Source: DATARH01 sp050246595
GTDB taxonomy: Bacteria > Pseudomonadota > Alphaproteobacteria > ATCC43930 > CGMCC-115725
Length of the DNA stretch: 52,973 bases
Direction of reading: 5' to 3'
Assembly: GCA_050246595.1 (NCBI GenBank)
Contig: JBFWVT010000035.1
Coordinates: 1-52,973 of the forward strand
The notes under the pieces are model-generated. The model worked only from the letters and a program-made list of their open reading frames with translations. It was not told where the DNA came from and did no database searches. This document shows positions 23,853 to 31,359 of this stretch, piece by piece; within the stretch, counting starts at the first letter, position 1, and each line of letters opens with the position of its first letter. The position numbers and the translations under genes were made by a program.

Positions 23853-24920
23853 TCACGCGTTGCCGCGCGCCTCGCGCCACAGCCCGAGTTTTTCCTGGAC
23901 CGGCCGGTCGGAAAAGCTGAACAGCACGGACTTGTCGGCGGCGTGATGCGTGTGGCTCATCCAGCCGGGCACGACAAAGATGTCGCGCTTCCCCCAGCGC
24001 AGCACGGTGTCGCCGACCCGCGTCTCGCCCTCGCCCTCGACACAGACATACACGGCCGCATCGGTTGAACGGTATGGCAGGCCCGCGAAGCCGCGCGGCA
24101 GGAGCTGGATAAAGGTGCCGATCGTCGGCATCGCCCAGTCGCCGCTCGCCGGGTTGGCATAGCGCATCTTGTGTCCGTGATACGGGTCGGGATCGCCGTT
24201 GCGGGACAGGGCAGCGAGCGCCTCGCGGCTGCGCGCATAAGGGTAGTTGAACACCGGCGAGGTTTTTGCCGCCGGTTGCCAATCGACCGGCAGCAGGTTG
24301 TTGCCGTAACGGGCGAGGCTGTCGCCTTCCGGGCGGCTGATCGTCTGCACGTCGGCGGCGCCGGGTTCGGCGAAGCTGGCATTGACGAGCCGCACGATTG
24401 GGATGTCGAGCCCGTCGAGCCACACTACCGGCTCGCTGTCTTCGCTGCCGTTTCCCTCATGACCGTGATCATGCCAGGTCCAGGACGGCGTGATCACGAA
24501 ATCGCCAGGGTGCATCACCGTGCGTTCGCCGTCGACCGCGGTATAGGCGCCGCTGCCCTCGATGACGAACCGCAACGCCGATTGCGTGTGGCGGTGGGCC
24601 GGCGCGACCTCTCCCGGAAGGATCAATTGCAGCCCGGCGAACAGCGAGGAGGTGATCTGCGCCTGTCCCTGATAGCCGGGGTTTTCCAGGATCAGCACGC
24701 GGCGGGTCGCCTCCATCGCCGAGATCAGCCCGCCGGCCTGCATCAATTGCGGCCGCACGTCGCGGTCGTAGCGCCAGAGATACGGCAGGCAGGGGCTGTG
24801 CGGCTCGGCGGTAACGAGATGGTGCAGCTTCTCCCACAGCGGCGCCAGATGCAGCGGCGCGATGCGGTCGTAGAATTCCTGCCGCTCCGGGGTGCGGGAA
24901 GGGGCCTGTTCGCTCGCCAT
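23853..24920 (-). CDS. Cupin dioxygenase, gentisate 1,2-dioxygenase-like
   Basis: A 355-residue bicupin protein. The first cupin has APAHRHTQSALRFVIEG, with two iron-binding His and the family Arg, then HPGDFVITPSWTWHDHGHEG with a third His. The second, degenerate cupin has AAVYVCVEGEGETRVGD. This matches gentisate or related salicylate/1-hydroxy-2-naphthoate 1,2-dioxygenases, which open hydroxylated aromatic rings. The start at 24920 is supported by GGGAGGAG. No fumarylpyruvate hydrolase is beside it, so the exact substrate is open. Confidence 0.85.
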   Translation of the reverse strand: MASEQAPSRTPERQEFYDRIAPLHLAPLWEKLHHLVTAEPHSPCLPYLWRYDRDVRPQLMQAGGLISAMEATRRVLILENPGYQGQAQITSSLFAGLQLILPGEVAPAHRHTQSALRFVIEGSGAYTAVDGERTVMHPGDFVITPSWTWHDHGHEGNGSEDSEPVVWLDGLDIPIVRLVNASFAEPGAADVQTISRPEGDSLARYGNNLLPVDWQPAAKTSPVFNYPYARSREALAALSRNGDPDPYHGHKMRYANPASGDWAMPTIGTFIQLLPRGFAGLPYRSTDAAVYVCVEGEGETRVGDTVLRWGKRDIFVVPGWMSHTHHAADKSVLFSFSDRPVQEKLGLWREARGNA

Positions 24921-24962
24921 GCTCGCTCCTCCCATTACCCAATGTCATTCCCGCGTGACCCT

Positions 24963-25037
24963 CGGATCAAGTCCGGGGAGGAATCCGGGGCCCAGGCCGG
25001 AGCGGCTGCCCTGGCCCCCCGCTTTCGCGGGGGTGAC
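24963..25037. repeat. Dispersed palindromic repeat between the dioxygenase and lyase genes
   Basis: Contains CGGATCAAGTCCGG (24963-24976) and the hairpin CCCCGC/GCGGGG around TTTC (about 25015-25033). The same elements occur in other gaps of this window. It separates two genes on the same strand. Confidence 0.6.
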
Positions 25038-25043
25038 GGTATA

Positions 25044-25973
25044 TTACTCGGCGGCGGCGCGCCGCGCCTCGCCCAGCGTAAAGCCGATCTTCGCGAGGTC
25101 GGCGAGCAGCGCCCGTGACCGCGCTTCGTCGAGCGGCACCATCGGCGGGCGAACCGTCGCCCAATCCGGGTCGTTGTGGAAATGCGCGACGATGCGCTTC
25201 AAGGCCGGGACCATCGGATAGGCCTGGATCGTCTTGCGCGCGGTCGTGATCTCGGCTTGCAGCGCGTCGGCCTGCGGCGTCCGCCAGTTCTTGTAGACCT
25301 TGCGGATGCCGGGCACGTTGACATTGCCGGTCGCGGTAATGCAGCCGGAAGCGCCGTTGCGCAGCCCGTCGAGCAGAAACACCTCCGAACCCGGAAACAC
25401 CGCGAAACCGGGGAAACGGTCGAGCAGCGCCGCGGTGTTGTTCCAATCGCCGGAACTGTCCTTGAGACCGACCACGGTCCGCGGATAGGCTTCGATCAGC
25501 CGGCCGACCAGGTCGAGCGACAGGCCGAGCACGGTCTGCGGCGGGATGTGATAGAGATACATGCGCAGTGCGTCCGAGCCGACGCGGTCGATGACATCGG
25601 CGAAAAACGCGAACAGCCCGTCATCGTTCATGCCCTTGTAGTAGAAGGGCGGCAGCATCAGCACGCCGCCGATGCCGTGGCCGACCGCGTGGCGGATCAA
25701 GGTCGCGGCCTCGGTAATCGAGCAGGCGCCGGTGCCGGGCATCAGTTTGGCGGCCGGAACGCCGGCATCGATCAGCCGGTCGAGCAGCTCCATGCGCTCC
25801 CCGGCCGACATCGAATTGGCCTCGCTGGTCGTCCCGAAGATCGCCAGCCCGTCGGCGCCCTGGTCGAGCAGAAAGCGGCAGAAATCGACAAAGCGCCCGG
25901 TATCGGGGCTGCCGGAGCGGGCAAACGGCGTCAGAACAGGGACCAGCACCCCGGCAAAATTCTGCGCGGCCAT
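25044..25973 (-). CDS. DHDPS/N-acetylneuraminate lyase family aldolase
   Basis: A 309-residue class I aldolase of the dihydrodipicolinate synthase family. FGTTSEANSMS matches the GTTGE-type motif that binds the oxo-acid carboxylate, YLYHIPPQT carries the catalytic Tyr, and VGLKDSSGDW the Schiff-base Lys. It is probably a 2-oxo acid aldolase in a catabolic route rather than DapA itself, since it sits beside a ring-cleavage dioxygenase. GAGGAG precedes the ATG. Confidence 0.85.
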   Translation of the reverse strand: MAAQNFAGVLVPVLTPFARSGSPDTGRFVDFCRFLLDQGADGLAIFGTTSEANSMSAGERMELLDRLIDAGVPAAKLMPGTGACSITEAATLIRHAVGHGIGGVLMLPPFYYKGMNDDGLFAFFADVIDRVGSDALRMYLYHIPPQTVLGLSLDLVGRLIEAYPRTVVGLKDSSGDWNNTAALLDRFPGFAVFPGSEVFLLDGLRNGASGCITATGNVNVPGIRKVYKNWRTPQADALQAEITTARKTIQAYPMVPALKRIVAHFHNDPDWATVRPPMVPLDEARSRALLADLAKIGFTLGEARRAAAE

Positions 25974-26098
25974 GCGGGGGACTCCTCAAAAGCGGAAGCG
26001 ATGGCGAATGAGCCTATAAGCCCGCCCCGGAGCCGGCCGTCAATGTTTCTGTCGTCCCGCTTCCGGGGGCATCCCGCCGGTTCTCGCGGCGCGCCCGG

Positions 26099-27532
26099 TC
26101 AGCCCTCGTCCGCTTCGGGGACGACAAAGCAGCCGAACTTGGCCTTGCGCAGCACCCCGCACGCATCGCGCGCGCCCTTGTCGGTGAAGTCCGACACCTG
26201 CACCGCGTAGAGGGCGCCCTTGCCGCCGGAGACCTTGCGGACGACGATATCCTTTCCCTTGGCCGGTTTGAGCCGTGCGGCGCTCTTGGCGAGCCGTGCG
26301 GCGGCGGCGCGCGCACGGAACGCGCCGAGCTGGATCGTGCGATCCTCGTCGTCAGCCGCCGCCGCGGTGTTGACGGCCGGGCGGATCGCCGGTTTCGCCG
26401 CCGATGCCGCGAGCGCCGCGCCGATCGGCGAGGCATGGGAAGCGAGCCGGGCAACGAGGCCGGCCGGCTTTGACTGGCCCGGCGCCGGCTCGATCGTATC
26501 CGCGCTCGCCACCCGTGTCGCACCGAGCGTGGCAAAGCCGCGATCGAGCAGCGCGGCCATTTCCTTGTCGCGTGTCGGCCAGGACGGGCTGCCGAGGACG
26601 ACGCCGATCAGGCGATGCCCGTTGCGCTCGGCCGAGGCGGCGAGATTGAACCCGGAGGCGCGCGTAAACCCGGTCTTGATACCGTCCGCGCCGTCGTAGG
26701 ATTTGAGCATGTGGTTGTGCGTCTTGATCGTCTGCCCGCGGAACTCGAATTCGCGGGTCGAGAAATATGCATAGTCGCGCGGGAAGTCCTGATAGAGCGC
26801 GAGCGACAGCCGTGCGATGTCGCGCGCGGTCGTGCGCTGCAGCGGGTCCGGCAGACCCGAGGCGTTGCGGAAGGTCGTGTCGTTCATCCCGAGCCGGCGG
26901 GCCGTCTCGGTCATTTCGGCGGCGAAAGCGGTTTCGCTGCCGGCCAGGGCCTCGGCCAGGACGACGGCCGCGTCATTCGCCGAGCGGGTCACGAGAGCCA
27001 GGATCAGCGCCTGGACCGGCACCGAATCGCCCGGCTTCAGCCACAGCTTGCTCGGTGCCTGGGCGGCCGCGTGGGCCGATACCGGAACCTGCTGATCGAG
27101 ACCGAGCCGGCCCTCGTTGAGCGCCGTGAAGGCCAGATAGAGCGTCATCATCTTGGTCAGCGAGGCCGGATAGGCGGGCATGTCGGGTTTGGTCTCGCTC
27201 AGCACCGCGCCGCTGTCGGCGTCGATCACGATCGCCGAGCGCAGCGCCGGTGCCGGCGCGCGGGCCGGTTTTGCTTCGGCGCTTTTGGCGCCCGGCTTCT
27301 TGGCCTCCGCTCGCTTCGTCGCGAGACGCGACTTCGCGGGGTGCCGCTTGCCGACGGTCTTTGTGACGGCGGGCTTCGACTGCCGCGCCTCGGATTTTTT
27401 CACCCTGCCAAAGCTCTCGCTCGGGTCCGCAAGCAGCAGCGACAGGCTCGCGAACGCGACGATAACCGCCTGGGCCGCATGGCGGCAAAGCCGCCGCCCC
27501 GAAGCAGTCGCCGGCAGAAGGGTGACCGTCAT
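26099..27532 (-). CDS. D-alanyl-D-alanine carboxypeptidase with C-terminal SPOR domain
   Basis: A 477-residue periplasmic low-molecular-mass penicillin-binding protein trimming peptidoglycan stem peptides. A hydrophobic signal segment (AVIVAFASLSLLLA) is followed by a Lys/Ala-rich linker. The catalytic domain has ASLTK (Ser124 nucleophile, Lys127), SAN and IKTGFT, the three active-site boxes. The C-terminal 80 residues (TIQLGAFRARAAAARLA, YAVQVSDF) form a SPOR domain that binds septal peptidoglycan. The ATG at 27532 follows GGAGA. A much longer reading in this frame is possible but enters the antisense of the next gene and is rejected. Confidence 0.9.
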   Translation of the reverse strand: MTVTLLPATASGRRLCRHAAQAVIVAFASLSLLLADPSESFGRVKKSEARQSKPAVTKTVGKRHPAKSRLATKRAEAKKPGAKSAEAKPARAPAPALRSAIVIDADSGAVLSETKPDMPAYPASLTKMMTLYLAFTALNEGRLGLDQQVPVSAHAAAQAPSKLWLKPGDSVPVQALILALVTRSANDAAVVLAEALAGSETAFAAEMTETARRLGMNDTTFRNASGLPDPLQRTTARDIARLSLALYQDFPRDYAYFSTREFEFRGQTIKTHNHMLKSYDGADGIKTGFTRASGFNLAASAERNGHRLIGVVLGSPSWPTRDKEMAALLDRGFATLGATRVASADTIEPAPGQSKPAGLVARLASHASPIGAALAASAAKPAIRPAVNTAAAADDEDRTIQLGAFRARAAAARLAKSAARLKPAKGKDIVVRKVSGGKGALYAVQVSDFTDKGARDACGVLRKAKFGCFVVPEADEG

Positions 27533-27911
27533 CGATTCTCCACTGAAAAAGAGTATCCCCTGCAATGACTCGAAATGTTCTGCGATTCGCAAACGATCAT
27601 CCGTCTGTCCGGTGGGACATGCCGCTGCCGGACAGAACTTGCCTGCGAAACTGGACCGTGGGCCCCCCGACCCGCGCGAAAATACTGAGCAGCGCGGCAG
27701 AGCTTGTCCACTCTTTTCTGGGGATTGCGCCGATGTGACTTGGCGCCAGGGTGAAACTACTCCGGACCGCGTTGTGCCGGATGCATCGGCGCGCCTTGCG
27801 GGGCTGGTTCGACCGCCGCCGCGAGACAGAAGTCTGCCGACATGCGAGAATCGCGGATCGATGCAGTGTGCGGGTCGTTCACCGCGCGCGTTTGCAGAGG
27901 AGACCGGCCGC
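27533..27911. other. Divergent promoter region without a gene
   Basis: About 380 bases between the carboxypeptidase and TPR genes. It is more AT-rich near 27560-27600 (GAAATGTTCTGCGATTCGC) and around 27685-27720. No ORF with a ribosome-binding site, no RNA gene and no clear operator was seen; it probably holds both promoters. Confidence 0.5.
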
Positions 27912-28556
27912 TTGAGCGAATCCCGACCGCAGACCCTGGCCGAGATGGAGGCGCATGTCGAAACCCGGCGTCGCAGCCTGGGCGACGAGCATCCGGAAAC
28001 CTTGGCCGCGATGCTCGAAATGGCGGAAATGCTGTGGGCGCGCGGCCGGCTGAAAGAGTTGCGCGCGATCGAGGAGCACGTTCTGGCGGCGCGCCGGCGT
28101 GCTCTGGGCGAGGCGCACGGGGACACGCTGAAAGCGCTCGGGAAGCTGGCGGCGACGACTGGCGCGCAGGGCGATCTCGACACGGCGCGCCGCATGCAGG
28201 AGGAGGTACTGGCGCGCGGCCGCGAGGTGTGGGGCGAGAGCGGGCGCGACACGCTGCGCGCGATGAACAATCTGGCCGGCACGATCGCCGCGCAGGGCGA
28301 CCTTGCGGGGGCGCGGGCGCTGCTCGATGCCGCGATCGAGACGCTGCACCGGGAATTCGGTCCGCACGATCCCGACACGCTGACCGCGCTGGCGAACCTC
28401 GCCGCCGTATTGTGGCAATATGGCGAGCGCGGCGAGGCCTATTGGCTGCAATCGCAGCTGGTCGAAACGCGGCGGCAGGCGTTCGGCGACGCGGATGCCG
28501 GGACGCGCGCCGCTGCCGCGGTGCTCGAGGCGATGCACCGGGACGGCATGCCGTGA
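27912..28556 (+). CDS. Tetratricopeptide-repeat protein (kinesin light chain type)
   Basis: A 214-residue protein made of about four 42-residue TPR units, each with the pattern DTLxAxxNLAxxxxxxGDLxxA and a GExHPDT-like linker: DEHPETLAAMLEMAEML, GDTLKALGKLAATTGAQGDL, DTLRAMNNLAGTIAAQGDL and PDTLTALANLAAVLWQYGE. Such repeats mediate protein binding. The TTG at 27912 is preferred because GAGGAGA lies eight bases upstream; an ATG at 27861 is the alternative. No effector domain is attached, so its role is unknown. Confidence 0.75.
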   Translation: MSESRPQTLAEMEAHVETRRRSLGDEHPETLAAMLEMAEMLWARGRLKELRAIEEHVLAARRRALGEAHGDTLKALGKLAATTGAQGDLDTARRMQEEVLARGREVWGESGRDTLRAMNNLAGTIAAQGDLAGARALLDAAIETLHREFGPHDPDTLTALANLAAVLWQYGERGEAYWLQSQLVETRRQAFGDADAGTRAAAAVLEAMHRDGMP

Positions 28557-28614
28557 TCTCCACCCAGGGGCAGGGTTTCTTCTCGAAGCCGCCTTCTTGG
28601 GTGCGCCATCCTGA

Positions 28615-28800
28615 GGTAATGTCTCAGTTTGAATGTAACAGCGGCACTGTCATTCCGGGGCCGTCCGCAGGGCGGAACCCGGAATCCATGAACATCAACC
28701 TCTCCAAGGACTTCAGGGGCCTGTGTTGATGGATTCCGGGCTCGCGGGCTACGCCCGCGCCCCGGAATGACAAGGTTGCAATTCAAACTGAGACACTACC
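28615..28800. mobile_element. MITE-like element with 20-bp terminal inverted repeats
   Basis: The left arm GGTAATGTCTCAGTTTGAAT (28615-28634) and the reverse complement of 28781-28800 agree at 19 of 20 bases. Between them are nested inverted repeats (CATTCCGGGGC with GCCCCGGAATG, and CCCGGAATCCAT with ATGGATTCCGGG) and no coding frame. The structure suits a non-autonomous element moved by a transposase elsewhere, or a palindromic element that captured the inner repeat. Confidence 0.65.
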
Positions 28801-28899
28801 CATCCGGACTGCACCTTGACGTTTGCTGTTTTGATCTAAATGAAGCCGGAGCGATGGCTCGCCGCCCGGCGGGCTTGGACCTGTTGAGGAGATCTCTCG

Positions 28900-29337
28900 A
28901 TGCGACGGTTCATGACGGTCTTTACGGGTATTGGTCTCGCGGCAGTGATGGCGATCGCTCCGGCGATGGCGCAAAACCCGCAGGCCGACTACGCAGCCTG
29001 CGACGCGTATGCGCGGCAGGCGGTTCAGCCGTATCTGAACCAGGCCAACGCGCAGGGCGTCGGCAGCGCCCTGGTCGGAGCCGGGCTCGGCGCGGCCCTC
29101 GGGGCGGCGATCGGCGGCGGCCGCGGCGCCGGCATCGGGGCGGCCGGGGGCGCGCTCGCGGGCACCGGCGTCGGGGCCAGCAATACGGCTTACGCCTCGG
29201 CGCAGATCCAGGATATGTACAACCAGTATTACGCCAGCTGCATGCAGTCGCGCGGGGCGGCTTATTACGGAGCGCCGGCCTATGGAGCGCCGGCATACCC
29301 GCAACCCTATTATGGATACGGCTATCGGCCCTATTGA
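28900..29337 (+). CDS. Secreted glycine-zipper protein
   Basis: A 145-residue protein with a clear signal peptide (VFTGIGLAAVMAIAPAMA, cleaved before QNPQ). The middle is a glycine zipper, LVGAGLGAALGAAIGGGRGA then GIGAAGGALAGTGVGAS, which packs helices in membranes. The C-terminus is Tyr/Pro/Gly-rich (YGAPAYPQPYYGYGYRPY). Two cysteines flank the zipper and may form a disulfide. It probably sits in the envelope; the function is unknown. GAGGAGA precedes the ATG. Confidence 0.8.
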   Translation: MRRFMTVFTGIGLAAVMAIAPAMAQNPQADYAACDAYARQAVQPYLNQANAQGVGSALVGAGLGAALGAAIGGGRGAGIGAAGGALAGTGVGASNTAYASAQIQDMYNQYYASCMQSRGAAYYGAPAYGAPAYPQPYYGYGYRPY

Positions 29338-29371
29338 CCGTTCCGGGACCGGGCGCGTCCGCGGCGGCGAT

Positions 29372-30187
29372 ATGCGGCAGGACGGCGGAAGCGACCCCGC
29401 GGCGCCGGTCATGCGCGAGTCCGGAGGCGAGCCGGGAGGCGCTTCCGGAGCGGAAAATCCGGAACCGGTCATCGACAACCGGCTGTTCGTGCTGGTCCTG
29501 CAGCACCCGCAGGAACGCAGCGAGGCGCGCGCGACCGCCGCGACGCTGGTTGCTGCATTGCGGCACGCCCGGCTGGTCGTCGGTCTGTCCTGGCCGAACC
29601 TGACGCGCGCTCTGGACTTGCCGACCGGTCGGCCGGCGGACCCGAGGCGCTGGGGCGTGCTGCATCTCGGCTCGGTGCGACCGCGTATGCTGGCAAAGCC
29701 GCAAGACGCCGCGCGCTCGGACCGTCCCCCGAATAGCGGCGAGATCATCGCGCTGGGCCGCGGCGGCAATCCGTTGCCCGATGCGGACCGGGTGCTGCGC
29801 GGCCTCGAAGGCATCGTGCTGCTCGACGGCACCTGGAGCCAGGCGAAGACGCTGTGGTGGCGCAATCCCTGGTTGTTGAAGCTGCAACGGCTGGTCCTGA
29901 ACCCGCCGGACCCGGCGCGACTGGACCGGCTGCGCCGCGAGCCGCGACCCGAGGCGCTCTCGACACTCGAAGCCGCCGCCCTGGTGTTGCGCCGCGTCGA
30001 ACCCGGACCGGAGCCGGCGGACGCTTTGATCGCCGCCCTCGACCGGCTGATCGCAGCGCTCGACAGACAGGGCGGAGACGCTACCGGCCGCGGCGCCGCT
30101 GGCCCGCAGCTCCGCCGGAACCCTTTTCCCCGGAACCGGGACGCGCGGCCCCCGCATCGGTATCGCGGTAGATCTGCAATCGGGTGA
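29372..30187 (+). CDS. DTW-domain protein, tRNA aminocarboxypropyltransferase-like
   Basis: A DTW-domain protein of about 271 residues. The family (TapT/DTWD) adds an aminocarboxypropyl group to uridine in tRNA. VLVLQHPQERSEARAT near the start of the domain and LLDGTWSQAKTLWWRNPWL with the DTW-type motif are diagnostic. The Cys-rich zinc segment that usually precedes the domain is absent, replaced by a Gly/Pro/Glu-rich stretch. The start is uncertain (ATG at 29312, 29372 or 29411). Its 3' end overlaps the convergent sciP gene by 107 bases. Confidence 0.78.
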   Translation: MRQDGGSDPAAPVMRESGGEPGGASGAENPEPVIDNRLFVLVLQHPQERSEARATAATLVAALRHARLVVGLSWPNLTRALDLPTGRPADPRRWGVLHLGSVRPRMLAKPQDAARSDRPPNSGEIIALGRGGNPLPDADRVLRGLEGIVLLDGTWSQAKTLWWRNPWLLKLQRLVLNPPDPARLDRLRREPRPEALSTLEAAALVLRRVEPGPEPADALIAALDRLIAALDRQGGDATGRGAAGPQLRRNPFPRNRDARPPHRYRGRSAIG

Positions 30188-30449
30188 CGCGCAGCCCGGG
30201 AACGCCGTGCTGCTCGATCGCGCGCTCCCAGGCCAGGAATTCCTCGATCGACAGATTGTAGCGCCGGCAGACCTCTTCCAACTCGATGACCCCGCTGCGC
30301 ACGGCCTCGACAATGACCGCCTTGCGCCGCGCCACCCATCGTTTGGTGTCGGGTGCGGGCAGCACCGGGTCCGGGCTGGGCAATGCCGATGCCTTGCCGC
30401 GTTTCGGGTAAAGATCAGTCACCGGGAACGTGTCGCTGAACTTGCGCAT
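30081..30449 (-). CDS. sciP: CtrA inhibitor SciP (DUF1153 family)
   Basis: A 122-residue helix-turn-helix protein. In Caulobacter SciP binds CtrA and represses its target promoters in G1. The core is unmistakable: KRWVARRKAVIVEAVRSGVI, EEVCRRYNLSIEEFLAWERA and GLRVTRLQIYR. The C-terminal 25 residues are a Gly/Arg-rich extension not seen in short family members, and this is the part that overlaps the DTW gene. A near-perfect CtrA box lies about 30 bases before the ATG. Confidence 0.9.
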   Translation of the reverse strand: MRKFSDTFPVTDLYPKRGKASALPSPDPVLPAPDTKRWVARRKAVIVEAVRSGVIELEEVCRRYNLSIEEFLAWERAIEQHGVPGLRVTRLQIYRDTDAGAARPGSGEKGSGGAAGQRRRGR

Positions 30450-30477
30450 TGACGGTGCTGACCCTATCCCGATTTGC

Positions 30478-30492
30478 TTAAAAACTTCCTAA
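30478..30492. promoter_or_regulatory. Near-perfect CtrA binding box upstream of sciP
   Basis: TTAA, seven bases, CTAA (7 of 8 consensus positions of TTAA-N7-TTAA) in a locally AT-rich stretch, 29 bases from the sciP start. In relatives sciP is a CtrA target, which fits. Confidence 0.55.
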
Positions 30493-30706
30493 GTCAGAAC
30501 CGCCGTGATTACTTGGCAGGACACCGGCTCATTGCATAGTTCGCGCGAAAATAGATAAAATTATTGTGATCCCGTCGGGTCCGAGGTTCTTTACGGCGGT
30601 GCGCGGCTGCGCCGGCATCCGGCACGAGCTGCGCTCGCGGTTGCGGAGTCGCCGCGACTGGGTCGAATTCGTGCCGAATCAACGCGGTGGATTGACGCGT
30701 TGACGG

Positions 30707-30735
30707 TTGAATCGGGTGAACCCGATTCATATACT
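30707..30735 (+). promoter_or_regulatory. Putative promoter of the dksA-like gene with a GANTC-bearing palindrome
   Basis: TTGAAT (30707-30712), a 17-base spacer, then TATACT (30730-30735). The spacer is filled by a perfect inverted repeat, TGAATCGGGT and ACCCGATTCA around GA (30708-30729). Its arms contain GAATC and GATTC, both GANTC sites methylated by CcrM in alphaproteobacteria. A third GAATC lies about 35 bases upstream. Confidence 0.6.
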
Positions 30736-30770
30736 CCGCCGCCGTTTTGAACGGGGGTTTGGGGAGAGCT

Positions 30771-31187
30771 ATGCGCCCGGTGTTGCCGTCAGACTATCGT
30801 CCGAGCGACGACGAAGAGTTCATGAACCCGTTGCAGGTCGAATATTTCCGGCAGAAGCTGCTGCGCTGGCGAGCCGAACTGCTCGCCGACTCGACCGGCA
30901 CGTTGCGCCATCTGCAGGAAGAGAGTCTGCTGAAGCCGGACCTGACCGATCGCGCTTCGCTCGAAACCGAGCGGGCGATCGAACTGCGCACGCGCGACCG
31001 CGAACGCAAGCTGATCTCGAAAATCGACGCCGCGCTGCAGCGCATCGACAGCGGCACCTACGGGTTCTGCGAGGAAACCGATCAGCCGATCGGGATCCGC
31101 CGGCTGGAGGCGCGTCCGATCGCGACCCTGACGATCGAAGCGCAGGAGCGGCACGAGCGTATGGAACGCACCTACCGCGACGAGTAG
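30771..31187 (+). CDS. dksA: DksA/TraR-family RNA polymerase-binding regulator, one-cysteine type
   Basis: A 138-residue protein with the DksA layout: a long coiled coil (YFRQKLLRWRAELLAD to RERKLISKIDAALQRIDSG) and a C-terminal globular domain, YGFCEETDQPIGIRRLEARP then IATLTIEAQERHE. DksA inserts into the RNA polymerase secondary channel and works with ppGpp. Only the first of the four zinc cysteines is kept; the others are Thr, Thr and Glu, as in alphaproteobacterial zinc-independent forms. The ATG at 30771 follows GGGGAGAG. Confidence 0.88.
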   Translation: MRPVLPSDYRPSDDEEFMNPLQVEYFRQKLLRWRAELLADSTGTLRHLQEESLLKPDLTDRASLETERAIELRTRDRERKLISKIDAALQRIDSGTYGFCEETDQPIGIRRLEARPIATLTIEAQERHERMERTYRDE

Positions 31188-31244
31188 GATTTTACTCCAA
31201 GGCGCGCGTTCGGGGCCCGCGCCGGTCCGGGCCGGGACACGGAT

Positions 31245-31259
31245 TTAAGCTGCCGTTAA
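31245..31259. promoter_or_regulatory. Perfect CtrA binding box upstream of cckA
   Basis: TTAA (31245-31248), GCTGCCG, TTAA (31256-31259), an exact match to TTAA-N7-TTAA in otherwise GC-rich sequence, about 100 bases before the cckA start. Confidence 0.65.
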
Positions 31260-31359
31260 CGCGCCGGCAATAATCCTGCCGCCGGGTCGCCGGCCGGCGC
31301 GACCCGGCGGAGGGCTGCGCCGGTTTGCGGGCAATCGCAACGAGAGCGGGGCACAGGGC

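Noticed and set aside
26099..28378. Very long reading (759 codons) extending the carboxypeptidase upstream
   Set aside because: The extension beyond 27532 is antisense to the TPR gene, rich in Arg/Ser/Ala with no domain, and precedes the true signal peptide; GGAGA marks the ATG at 27532.
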